64,000 nucleotides of DNA from an uncultured Propionibacteriaceae bacterium (GTDB taxonomy: Bacteria > Actinomycetota > Actinomycetes > Propionibacteriales > Propionibacteriaceae): the NCBI GenBank assembly GCA_938046585.1, contig CALIWR010000004.1:124001-188000 (forward strand). The letters run 5' to 3'. The translations under genes and the position numbers were made by a program. The notes beneath the pieces were generated by a model. It searched no databases. It saw only the letters and a program-made list of their open reading frames with translations, and was not told where the DNA came from. Position 1 is the stretch's first letter, and each line of letters begins with the position of its first letter. Below, in pieces: positions 8,112 to 16,687 of this stretch.

Positions 8112-9938
8112 TTGTCCATCACACTGCGTACCGCCCTCGAGCAGCTCCAGCAGGCCGCTACCGCGGCCGGCCTGGACCCGCAGCAGGCCCGGCTTGAGGG
8201 ACTGCACTTGTCAGCCACGATCGCTGAGCCGGCCCGTGGGGCCTTCCGGGCCTGGGGCGCCGAAACTGGTGAGCCTGGCGGAGCTGAGGCCTTCTTCGAC
8301 GCCGCCAGCAGGGGACGCCGTTTCCGCAGCGCACCCACCGTGCTGATGTCACAGCTCGCGCATGGCGACCCGGACCAGGCCCGGGCCTATGCCGAGGCCC
8401 TGGCCCAGGTGGCGACCGCTGCCTGCCTCTTGGGTGAGCCCCACCCGCAGGTGACGGGCAATGCCACACTGGCCGCGAGCGCCCAGCGGTCCGTACTCTC
8501 GCCCGCACCCCAGGCACCCCAGCCGGGGCCGGACCCGGGCCAGACGGATACGCCACCGGCAAGTGATGCCCCGGTGGGCGCATTCCCTGGTCTGCCCACC
8601 GCAGATCTGCCGGTTCCCGGGGTCGAGCCCACACCGCAGCAGTCCTGGCTGGAGTCGATGGCGGGACGGGGCCGTGAGGCTGCGGATGCGATGGGAGATT
8701 TCACTAAGCGCGCTCCCAGCATCCTGTCCAACGTCCTAGGCCAGCTCAAACAGACCCAGGACCGGATGGCCGAGGCCGGGATGCGGCCTCAGGGGGATCT
8801 GAGGCCCTTGCAGGTCAACCCATTCGACCTGGGTGACCTCGACCCGCACGCCCCGGGCGCCTTCTCCGGGATCACTGCCACCCCGGCGCCACCCACGGAA
8901 CCGTCGGCGACCGGGACTGATCCGGCAGCCGCGCCAGCGGCGCCGACGGCGACACAACCGCAGGAGTCGGCAGCTGAACCCGAACCGGAAGAGCCGACTC
9001 GGTCGGTCGAGGAATTACTGGCCGAACTGGACGAACTGGTCGGGCTCCACTCGGTCAAGGAGGAGATCCACCGCCAGTCGGCGATCCTGCGAGTCCAGGC
9101 CCTGCGCAGCAAGGCCGGGCTCAAGGATCCCACCATCACCCGGCATCTGATCTTCGTCGGCAACCCCGGCACCGGTAAAACCACCATTGCTCGTCTGGTG
9201 GCGGGGATCTACCGGGCGTTGGGTCTGCTCAGCAAGGGACAGCTGGTGGAGGTCGACCGCTCCGAACTGGTTGCCGGCTATCTCGGACAGACCGCGATCA
9301 AGACCGCTGAGATCTGCAAGAAGGCTAAGGGCGGTGTGCTGTTCATCGACGAGGCCTACAGCCTGTCAGGTGACCAGTACGGCGAGGAGGCGATCAACAC
9401 TCTGGTGAAGGAAATGGAAGACAACCGGCATGACCTGGTTGTGATCGTCGCCGGTTATCCCCGCCCGATGGCCACCTTCATCGACGAGAACCCGGGCCTC
9501 AATAGCCGGTTCCGGACCACCATCGAGTTCAGCGATTATTCCGACGACGAGCTGGTGGGGATGTTCACCGGCATGGCGCAGAAAGCCGACTACGACGTGA
9601 CCGAGGACACTGCGACAGCTTTCCGGGTGCTGCTGGCCCAGCAGCCGCGCGATGAAGCCTTCGGCAATGGCCGGTTCGCCCGGAATGCGCTGGAGGCGGC
9701 CATCGGGCGTCAGGCCTGGCGGCTACGCGATATCACCGACCCGACCCTGGAACAGTTGCGGACCCTGTTGCCGCAGGACCTCGCCCCCACCAGCGAGGAG
9801 GAGCCGGTGCCCTGGGGCGATGCCCCGGCCGCTGAAGCGGATGAGATGCTTCCCGAGCAGGGCAATGACAGCGACCTGCCGTCGGATCCACAGCCGCCCC
9901 AGATCCCGGTCGATGGCTCCACGGAGACCTCCTCGTGA
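8112..9938 (+). CDS. CbbX/SpoVK-type AAA+ ATPase
   Basis: A 608-residue protein with a single AAA+ module in its C-terminal half. The first ~300 residues are helical and then Pro/Ala-rich, without a recognised fold. Walker A GNPGTGKT is at residues 350-357, Walker B VLFIDEA at 409-415, sensor-1 region VIVAGY near 445 and an arginine-finger-like NSRFRT near 465. The core is closest in pattern to the CbbX/SpoVK/EccA group, which remodels protein complexes. The TTG start lies one base after the previous stop. Its tail overlaps the next gene by a GTGA. Placed with a kinase, a phosphatase and TelA, it probably remodels a component of this system; the substrate is unknown. Confidence 0.88.
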   Translation: MSITLRTALEQLQQAATAAGLDPQQARLEGLHLSATIAEPARGAFRAWGAETGEPGGAEAFFDAASRGRRFRSAPTVLMSQLAHGDPDQARAYAEALAQVATAACLLGEPHPQVTGNATLAASAQRSVLSPAPQAPQPGPDPGQTDTPPASDAPVGAFPGLPTADLPVPGVEPTPQQSWLESMAGRGREAADAMGDFTKRAPSILSNVLGQLKQTQDRMAEAGMRPQGDLRPLQVNPFDLGDLDPHAPGAFSGITATPAPPTEPSATGTDPAAAPAAPTATQPQESAAEPEPEEPTRSVEELLAELDELVGLHSVKEEIHRQSAILRVQALRSKAGLKDPTITRHLIFVGNPGTGKTTIARLVAGIYRALGLLSKGQLVEVDRSELVAGYLGQTAIKTAEICKKAKGGVLFIDEAYSLSGDQYGEEAINTLVKEMEDNRHDLVVIVAGYPRPMATFIDENPGLNSRFRTTIEFSDYSDDELVGMFTGMAQKADYDVTEDTATAFRVLLAQQPRDEAFGNGRFARNALEAAIGRQAWRLRDITDPTLEQLRTLLPQDLAPTSEEEPVPWGDAPAAEADEMLPEQGNDSDLPSDPQPPQIPVDGSTETSS

Positions 9939-11245
9939 GCAGCCGCCCCTACCCGCCCGGCGTGGCCAGTACTCGGACCGCACCGGCCACCACGTCACCG
10001 TCCCAGCAGCTGGCGAAGTCTGCGGCAGGCCAGCCAGCTGTGGCCGCGACCGGCTCTACGGGTACGGACCAGTCACCGACGCCGCGGCTGCTGTCCGCTC
10101 TGCGGAACCTATCGGTGGCGCTCTGCCTGATCTTCACCGGACTGACCATGGTCGGTACCCTGACCCCGCGGTACCAGTTGAGCTATGCCGTCGGCGACTT
10201 TCAGCAGGGCCAGTTACTGCGCGATACTCGTACCCAACTCGCTCAGGCAGACCAGATCGCGGCCACCGCCTTCCTGGCTGAGCGGCCCCCGGCCGAAGAA
10301 CTGGAGAGGTTCCAGTCGACGATGAGCACCGTCTCGACCAACCTGATCCAGGCCGCCTCCCACGACTCCACCGACGCCAGGGAACTGGCCAACGTCCAGG
10401 AACAAGTGAACACCTACCGTCGGTATGTCGATTCAGCGATTGCCACCAGTGCCTCCGATCCCGCTGCCGGGGCTCATATTTTCACCGGGACCAGCTCCAC
10501 CCTGAACGCGCCCATGGACGCCCTCGCCACCTTGGCGATGGCCGCCGACCAGCGGGCCGATTCCCGCTTCACCACCACATTCGGCACCCTGGCGGTGGCA
10601 GCCGGTTGGATCTCGGTTGCGGTCTTGATGCTGACTAGCGTGGTCACCGCCCGCCGTACCCATCGGGCGCTAAACCCGGGTCTAGCAGGCGCGATCGTCT
10701 TGCTGTTGGCTGCCACTCTGCTGTTGAACGGGCACCAGACCACGATCCGTGACTCTCTGGGCAGCGCCGAGAAGACCAGCATCGTCTCGGCCCGGTCTGC
10801 CGCCAACGCCCGTACCGCTGCCTTCCGAGCCCAGGCGGCCGAGAGCCGCCACTACCTGGCCCCCTCCAGTGGCTTTGACAAGCTCTGGAAACACCACGAC
10901 CACGAGGTACTGCAGGCCCTCGACGGTCTGAATCCGTCGACGCTGCAGACCTCACCGTCTCAGGCCTGGAGCAGGTATCAGGCGGCTCACAAGACGAGCC
11001 TGGTCCAACCGAATGCCCGCAGTCTGGGACGTTCCGACCAGCCATCGAGCACCATGGGGTTGCTGACGACCTTCACCAAGGAGACGACCAAGCTCGAGAC
11101 CGACCAGGGCACGGCGGCTACCCAGACGATCGTCAAGGCCCGCGACCCGCTAATCGCCGTGATGATCATCTGCCTGCTGTGCGGACTGGGAGCGGTAGGA
11201 GCGACGGCTTGGGGAGTCAATCAACGATTGGCGGAATACCGATGA
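9935..11245 (+). CDS. Four-TM membrane sensor-like protein, GlnX-like
   Basis: A 436-residue integral membrane protein starting at a GTG that overlaps the AAA+ stop (GTGA). Hydrophobic segments lie at about residues 58-76, 215-238, 248-266 and 404-428. This gives two similar units, each a ~135-residue helical extracytoplasmic domain flanked by membrane helices. The length and four-TM layout match what I recall of mycobacterial GlnX, which lies upstream of glnH and pknG and controls PknG. A PknG-like kinase is encoded two genes downstream here, so a role as the transmembrane sensor for that kinase is plausible. No glnH-like binding lipoprotein gene is present. Assignment rests on architecture and context. 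Confidence 0.7.
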   Translation: MSSRPYPPGVASTRTAPATTSPSQQLAKSAAGQPAVAATGSTGTDQSPTPRLLSALRNLSVALCLIFTGLTMVGTLTPRYQLSYAVGDFQQGQLLRDTRTQLAQADQIAATAFLAERPPAEELERFQSTMSTVSTNLIQAASHDSTDARELANVQEQVNTYRRYVDSAIATSASDPAAGAHIFTGTSSTLNAPMDALATLAMAADQRADSRFTTTFGTLAVAAGWISVAVLMLTSVVTARRTHRALNPGLAGAIVLLLAATLLLNGHQTTIRDSLGSAEKTSIVSARSAANARTAAFRAQAAESRHYLAPSSGFDKLWKHHDHEVLQALDGLNPSTLQTSPSQAWSRYQAAHKTSLVQPNARSLGRSDQPSSTMGLLTTFTKETTKLETDQGTAATQTIVKARDPLIAVMIICLLCGLGAVGATAWGVNQRLAEYR

Positions 11246-12390
11246 GCACTGCCCCGACCGCTCCGGGACGTCTTGGCCAGCCGGTCGAGGCGCAGGCAGC
11301 GATGGCCTACCTGGGCCAGCTCGGCGTCTGGGTAAGCGAACGACGAGCCGAACTGGACGAATTGGACTCTCTGATCCTGGCTGCGCCCGATAACGCGACC
11401 CTGACCAAGGACATGGTGTTGTCGCTGTCGGTCTGGCAGGCGATCAAGAACCGGTACGACCTGCTGCTGGCCACCTGGGATTCAGGTCGGGTGGGGCCCC
11501 AGCAACAGGAGCAGTTGTCGAGCCTGATCTGGGGCCGGCTGGATGACACCCTTCCGGATTCGGCCTCGCCGAACCCGGCCTCGGCTGCGGTCAGCGGACT
11601 GTCGGTATCGCTGCCCGAAGCCTGCCGGCTCAGTGACGCGCTCGTCTCCCAGCTACGCACCAAACTCGTCCGATCCCCCGGCGCCGACCAGTTAACATTG
11701 CGGCTGCGTGACCTACGAGCCCAGCTGGAACGGCTCCGGGACCAGGCCAAGCTAGAGCCACCTAGTTCCCAGGAGCAGGCGCTCGCCAAGATCAACCAGA
11801 TGGCCGCCCGAACCGACGATCTGTCCGAACGGCTGTCGCGCGGCGGCGACATCGGGGGCATGCTGGGCCCGTTGGAGATCCAGGCGGCGACCATGGAACG
11901 GGACCTGATCGTAGGTAACACGTTGCGTCGCCAGGCTCGCGACAAACTGGGGCGAGCCCGTGAGCTGCGCGAGGCTCTGGTGCTGCGGGAGAGGGCGCTA
12001 ACCGACCTGGTCAACCAGGTAGTGGCCGCCGTATCGCCGGCGCCGAAATACGCCGTGCCGAACGTGGCGGGGCTCGGGCCGATCCCGAGCAGCGCTTCCC
12101 AGCTGGACGGCTACCTGGCCCGGTTGACGCAGGTCAGCAATGCCATGCAGGTGGTGCAGGAGGCGTACTCGCAGGCGCTCGAACTGCGATCCGAGCTGGC
12201 CCGTCGGTTGGAGACCCTGCGCCACCAGGCCCGCCCCCTCGGTCTGGAGCAGGACGCCAACCACGCCGCCCTGGACCAGCTCATCCAGCGTTACCTCGAC
12301 CGTTCTCCCACCCCGCTGAAGCTGGTCGACCACCTGATGGGCGCCTACGACGAGGCGGTACGCATGATGTCGCCCGGAGGTTCCACATGA
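11242..12390 (+). CDS. Predicted helical, coiled-coil-rich hypothetical protein
   Basis: A 382-residue protein starting at the ATG that overlaps the previous stop (ATGA); a longer reading back to 11179 would overlap the membrane gene for no reason. It is soluble, almost entirely helical by composition, with long Leu/Arg/Gln/Glu stretches (for example 'LRDLRAQLERLRDQAK' about half-way) that suggest coiled coils. I recognise no catalytic motif. It sits between the sensor-like membrane protein and the kinase and overlaps the kinase start by four bases, so it may be an adaptor linking the two. That role is inference from position only. Confidence 0.8.
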   Translation: MSTAPTAPGRLGQPVEAQAAMAYLGQLGVWVSERRAELDELDSLILAAPDNATLTKDMVLSLSVWQAIKNRYDLLLATWDSGRVGPQQQEQLSSLIWGRLDDTLPDSASPNPASAAVSGLSVSLPEACRLSDALVSQLRTKLVRSPGADQLTLRLRDLRAQLERLRDQAKLEPPSSQEQALAKINQMAARTDDLSERLSRGGDIGGMLGPLEIQAATMERDLIVGNTLRRQARDKLGRARELREALVLRERALTDLVNQVVAAVSPAPKYAVPNVAGLGPIPSSASQLDGYLARLTQVSNAMQVVQEAYSQALELRSELARRLETLRHQARPLGLEQDANHAALDQLIQRYLDRSPTPLKLVDHLMGAYDEAVRMMSPGGST

Positions 12391-14780
12391 GGTGCGTCCA
12401 GCCCGGCTGCTCGGGCACCATCGTCGATGGCTACTGCGACGTCTGCGGCATGCCGGCCCCAGGCGGGGCACATTCCGCGGCCGCTGCCTCGGTCGGTGGG
12501 GCTCCCCCGCCGCCGCGACGTCCCCAGCCCCTGTCCAACCGGGGGATCCCGCAGGCCCCACCAGCCCGGGTTGCCACTGGGACCTGCCAGATGCCGGGCT
12601 GCTCGGGTCGGATCATCGACGGTTATTGCGATGTCTGTGGGGCCCCGGCGGGTACCACCGGCGCCCCAGCAAGCGCCGCGTCCCCGTCCGGGCAGACCTC
12701 GGTCACCCGGGCCTCGAACATGATCGGGGCTACCGCTCTGGGCTCGGCGCGAGCCGGCGCCACCACCGCCCGTTCCTTGAAACGGATCCGCGATGCCGCC
12801 CAGCGGCTGCGGGCAGCCCGGCTCGGGGCTGGGCTGGCTAGTGTCCCGGCGGCGCCGGATATCAACCCGGAGCATGCCGTGATGGTGAACCCGGTGATCC
12901 CGGAGGACAAGCGCAATTGTCCTTTCTGCGGTTCACCGGTCGGCCGCTCACATGGTTCCGAGCAGGGTCGCCTAGAGGGTTTCTGCCCCAAATGTCGCCG
13001 GCCGTATTCGTTTACCCCGAAGCTACAGCCAGGCGATCTGGTCGCTGGGCAGTACGAAGTCAAGGGGTGCCTCGCTCATGGCGGTATGGGCTGGATCTAT
13101 CTGGCTCAAGATAAGAACGTTTCCGACCGGTGGGTGGTTCTGAAGGGCCTGCTCAACATGGGCGACGAGGATGCGCTGGCCTCTACCATCGCCGAGCAGC
13201 AGTTCCTGGCTCAGGTGGAGCATCCCCTGATCGTTGAGATCTACAATTTCGTCACCCACCAGGGCGCTGGCTACATCGTAATGGAGTTTGTCGGCGGACG
13301 TTCCCTCAAGGAATTACTCAAGGAGCGGATGGCCAAGAACCATGGCACGTACGATCCGCTACCGGTGGACTGGGCGATCGCCTACATCCTGGAGGTGCTG
13401 CCAGCGTTCAGCTACCTGCACGACCGGCACCTGCTGTACTGCGATTTCAAGCCGGACAACGTGATCCAGGTTCAGGATTCGATCAAGCTGATCGACCTGG
13501 GTGGAGTCCGACGGATGGACGACAACGACTCCCCGATTTTCGGTACCGTCGGCTACCAGGCGCCCGAGGTAGCCACCATCGGCCCGTCGGTCGCCAGCGA
13601 CCTGTTCACCATCGGCCGGACGTTGCTGGTGCTGACCTCAGAGTTCCGCGGCTATCAGAGCACCTACGAGTTCACGCTGCCGCCGGTAGACCAGATGCCG
13701 TTGTTCGCTGAATACGATTCGCTGTACCGACTGTTGTTGAAGTGTTGCGCCCGCGACCCATCCGACCGGTTCATCTCTGCCGACGAGTTGCGGCTGCAGT
13801 TGTTGGGGGTGCTGCGCGAGGTAGTCGGTTCTCAGCAGCCGGGTATTGCCCAGGGTTCGGCGACGTCTTTGTTGTTCGAGCCGCCTACGGTCAGCGGCAA
13901 CAGCTTCGACTGGCACCAGCTCCCCCGGTTGCGCCCAGACACTACCGATCCTCAGTTCTCCTGGTTGGCGTCGATCAATCTGGAGGACCCGGTGGAGCGG
14001 ATGGCCGCCTTGAACTCGGCGCCTCAGGTCACCAGTGAGGTACTGCTGGCGAAGGCCACAGCCGCCCTGGAGATGGACAATCACCAGCTGCTGCAGCAGT
14101 ACGTCAACGAATTGCTGGCAGCTGACCCGTGGGAGTGGCGAGCGGTCTGGATGGCGGGCATGGCGGCCTTGCGGGCCACGCAATGGCGGACTGCCCAGTC
14201 GTCGTTTAACGCGGTGTACGGCCAGGTTCCCGGCGAACTGGCCCCCAAACTGGCGTTGGCGACGGCCTGCGAGATGGGTGGCGAGCCGGATGTCGCTGAG
14301 AACCTCTACCTGATCTGCGCCTCGACCGACGCCAACTACGTCACTCCGGCAGCCTTTGGCCTGGCCCGGCTTCGGGCCCAACGCCAGGATCTGCCCGGCA
14401 CCTTGGACGCGCTCGACATTGTGCCGTCCACCAGCCGCGGCTATCTCGAATCCCGCCAGTTGAAGGCCGAGCATCTGCTGGCGCACGGAAATGGCCTGGC
14501 CGATCTGCAGGAAGCGATGGCGTCGACCCACAGTGCCCGGCTCGATCTGCTGACCCAGGCCCGGATCGACGTCAGCATCTACGAGCGGGCCCTGGCCGAG
14601 GTACGCGCCCACGGCGCCATGGCCAGCACCATCATCGGCGATGTGCCGGCGACGCCGGCTGCGCTGCGGGATCGTCTCGAGCAGGCCTATCGCACCCAGG
14701 CAGCCCTCGAGAATGACCCCGGCACCCGGATCGCCCTCGTCGAAAGCGCCAACCAGATCAGGAAGTGGAGCCTGCTGTGA
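12387..14780 (+). CDS. PknG-like serine/threonine protein kinase with zinc ribbons and TPR tail
   Basis: A 797-residue soluble kinase. Two near-identical zinc ribbons open the protein (C3, C8, C17, C20 and C67, C72, C81, C84), each ending DGYCDVCG. A rubredoxin-like CxxC pair follows (C178/C181 and C200/C203), then a kinase domain from ~223 to ~480 with glycine loop AHGGMGWIYLA, lysine K253, catalytic loop YCDFKPDN (D353) and DLG (370-372) in place of DFG. The remainder is TPR-like helices. The rubredoxin-kinase-TPR order is that of PknG, which phosphorylates FHA proteins (GarA/OdhI) controlling 2-oxoglutarate use. A CGGAGG Shine-Dalgarno and ATGA overlap fix the start. The doubled N-terminal ribbons are additional to the PknG plan I know. 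Confidence 0.92.
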   Translation: MRCVQPGCSGTIVDGYCDVCGMPAPGGAHSAAAASVGGAPPPPRRPQPLSNRGIPQAPPARVATGTCQMPGCSGRIIDGYCDVCGAPAGTTGAPASAASPSGQTSVTRASNMIGATALGSARAGATTARSLKRIRDAAQRLRAARLGAGLASVPAAPDINPEHAVMVNPVIPEDKRNCPFCGSPVGRSHGSEQGRLEGFCPKCRRPYSFTPKLQPGDLVAGQYEVKGCLAHGGMGWIYLAQDKNVSDRWVVLKGLLNMGDEDALASTIAEQQFLAQVEHPLIVEIYNFVTHQGAGYIVMEFVGGRSLKELLKERMAKNHGTYDPLPVDWAIAYILEVLPAFSYLHDRHLLYCDFKPDNVIQVQDSIKLIDLGGVRRMDDNDSPIFGTVGYQAPEVATIGPSVASDLFTIGRTLLVLTSEFRGYQSTYEFTLPPVDQMPLFAEYDSLYRLLLKCCARDPSDRFISADELRLQLLGVLREVVGSQQPGIAQGSATSLLFEPPTVSGNSFDWHQLPRLRPDTTDPQFSWLASINLEDPVERMAALNSAPQVTSEVLLAKATAALEMDNHQLLQQYVNELLAADPWEWRAVWMAGMAALRATQWRTAQSSFNAVYGQVPGELAPKLALATACEMGGEPDVAENLYLICASTDANYVTPAAFGLARLRAQRQDLPGTLDALDIVPSTSRGYLESRQLKAEHLLAHGNGLADLQEAMASTHSARLDLLTQARIDVSIYERALAEVRAHGAMASTIIGDVPATPAALRDRLEQAYRTQAALENDPGTRIALVESANQIRKWSLL

Positions 14781-16675
14781 CCGATCCCGAGACCACAGTT
14801 CCGAGCGCCCAGCCGCCAGCCGGCGAGCCTGACCAGAACGGCTCATCCGCTGCGACTGGCAAGCCTCCGGCAGCCTCGCCACCGACATCGCCGGCATCGC
14901 CGCCGCGACCGGCCAAGAAAGAGACCTTCTGGTCGACATTGCTGCCCGACAGCATCGAGCGGTGGATCCGCCGAGACCGGACCCCGGCCGATCCCCCTGG
15001 TACGCAGTGGCGCCCAAGCCCGGACACCCCAACGCCGGGGGTGTCGTCGGACCCGATGCTGCAGTACCAGCCGCCGGGGGTCGAATGGACCCCGAGTACC
15101 CCGATCCTGGACACGGACGCGGTGGTCCTGCCGCCGCGTACCTGCCTGCACTGCGAGGGTGAGATCGACCCCGACGGCTACTGCACCCAGTGTGGGGCCA
15201 AGGCCGAAAGCGAACGGGATCATTTCCGCGAGCAGCCAGCCGACTGGGTCGGTGGGGTCTGCGACCGAGGGATCCGGCATGCCCGCAACGAGGATGCGAT
15301 GGCGCTGGCTGCCGACCAGGATCCCGGTTCCCGGGCGGTGCTGGTGGTCTGCGATGGGGTTTCTAGTTCAGAGGACTCCGACATCGCCTCGCTCGCCGCC
15401 GCACAGGCTGCTCGCGACTACCTGTGGGATGATCAGGCCCGCCCCAGCGGCAATGTCGACACTCAGCTGTCCGAGATGACCCGGTCGCTGACTGAAGCCG
15501 CCGCCACCGCCAATCGTGCGGTGGTCGACACGACTGATCTGGCAAGTACTAATGCGGCCTCAGCAACCTTCGCCGGGGCCGTGATCGACGGCTCCCAGGT
15601 TTTCGTGGCGAACCTCGGCGATTCGCGGGTCTACTGGCTTCCCGATACCGGCGAGGGCCGGCAGTTGACGGTCGACGACTCCGTCGCCCAGGACCGGATC
15701 GAGGCTGGGATCTCCCGGGAGCAGGCAGAGAACGGAATCGGCGCTCACGCCATCACGAAATGGCTCGGCCGCGACGCCCCCGATCTGGAGCCTCGGGTCG
15801 CCATGCTCCCGCTCGACGGTGACGGTTGGCTGCTGGTGTGCTCGGACGGGATCTGGAACTACGCCTCGGCCCCCGCCGAAATCGACCGGGTCCTGCGCGA
15901 TGCGCTCACCGCCGACCCCGGCCCCACCGGCGTGATCGACGTCTGCGAGACCATGGTGGCCTGGGCCAACGAGCAGGGCGGCAAGGACAACATCACCGTC
16001 GCTCTGGCGAGGGTTGGCAGCCCGGTTCGGTACCGGGTGGTGGATCCGCAGGCCCAGGAGCAACCGTCCGAGCCCTCGCAGCCCGGTCTCGACGGTCCAC
16101 GTGACGGCAGTCCCACCGAACCCACAGCGGCATCGACTACGGACCCGGCCGGTACAGACCACACCGACGTGCCTGCGGTCACGGACCCTACGCCGGACGA
16201 TTCGGTCACTGGGTCGGCGGTCCCACCGCAGTCATCGACCCAGCAGGCTCAGGTCTCGGCGGACCAGTTCCCGTGGCACCAGGCCGACGCCCAACCGGCT
16301 TGGCAGACCCAGGCCCAGGCGGACCAGGCTGGGTGGCAGCCGGTGACCACCCCTCAGCAGGCCTCCTGGCAGCAGCCGACCCAGCCGTCTTGGCAACCGG
16401 TGCAGCCGCAGTCTCACCCGACCTGGCAGCAGCCGGCGCAGCCGACCGAGCCGACCATGGAACGCTACGTGCCACCAGGCCTCGCCCCGCAGGGTGACGG
16501 TGACGACCTGCCTCCGTACCCTGCGATGGCTACCCCAGCCGACCCGCCGCCGACCGCGCCTGCCGACCGGACCCAGCTGCCTGCGTTCCCGGTCCAGTCG
16601 AGTGACGCCAGCGAGGAGTACCGTCAGCCCGAAACACCGCAGCAGGGTCACGCGACCCCTGGTGAGACCCACTGA
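14777..16675 (+). CDS. PP2C-type protein phosphatase with zinc ribbon and Trp/Gln/Pro tail
   Basis: A 632-residue metal-dependent Ser/Thr phosphatase. After a Pro-rich N-terminus, a zinc ribbon (C123, C126, C136, C139; DGYCTQCG) precedes the PP2C domain at ~158-420. Metal-binding motifs are RNEDA, VVCDGVSS, GDSRVYW, CSDGIWN and GGKDNIT. The last ~200 residues are low complexity, first Thr/Pro/Asp-rich and then repeats with a Trp about every nine residues among Gln and Pro. No membrane helix is seen. The GTG start overlaps the kinase stop (GTGA) behind GGAAGTGGAG. It is the obvious counter-enzyme to the kinase upstream, acting on the same phosphoproteins, probably including the FHA partner two genes downstream. 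Confidence 0.92.
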   Translation: MTDPETTVPSAQPPAGEPDQNGSSAATGKPPAASPPTSPASPPRPAKKETFWSTLLPDSIERWIRRDRTPADPPGTQWRPSPDTPTPGVSSDPMLQYQPPGVEWTPSTPILDTDAVVLPPRTCLHCEGEIDPDGYCTQCGAKAESERDHFREQPADWVGGVCDRGIRHARNEDAMALAADQDPGSRAVLVVCDGVSSSEDSDIASLAAAQAARDYLWDDQARPSGNVDTQLSEMTRSLTEAAATANRAVVDTTDLASTNAASATFAGAVIDGSQVFVANLGDSRVYWLPDTGEGRQLTVDDSVAQDRIEAGISREQAENGIGAHAITKWLGRDAPDLEPRVAMLPLDGDGWLLVCSDGIWNYASAPAEIDRVLRDALTADPGPTGVIDVCETMVAWANEQGGKDNITVALARVGSPVRYRVVDPQAQEQPSEPSQPGLDGPRDGSPTEPTAASTTDPAGTDHTDVPAVTDPTPDDSVTGSAVPPQSSTQQAQVSADQFPWHQADAQPAWQTQAQADQAGWQPVTTPQQASWQQPTQPSWQPVQPQSHPTWQQPAQPTEPTMERYVPPGLAPQGDGDDLPPYPAMATPADPPPTAPADRTQLPAFPVQSSDASEEYRQPETPQQGHATPGETH

Positions 16676-16687
16676 GAGGATTGCCGC

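Noticed and set aside
13638..15032. 464-codon minus-strand frame opposite the kinase and phosphatase genes
   Set aside because: It crosses a coupled gene junction on the other strand and has no recognisable domain.
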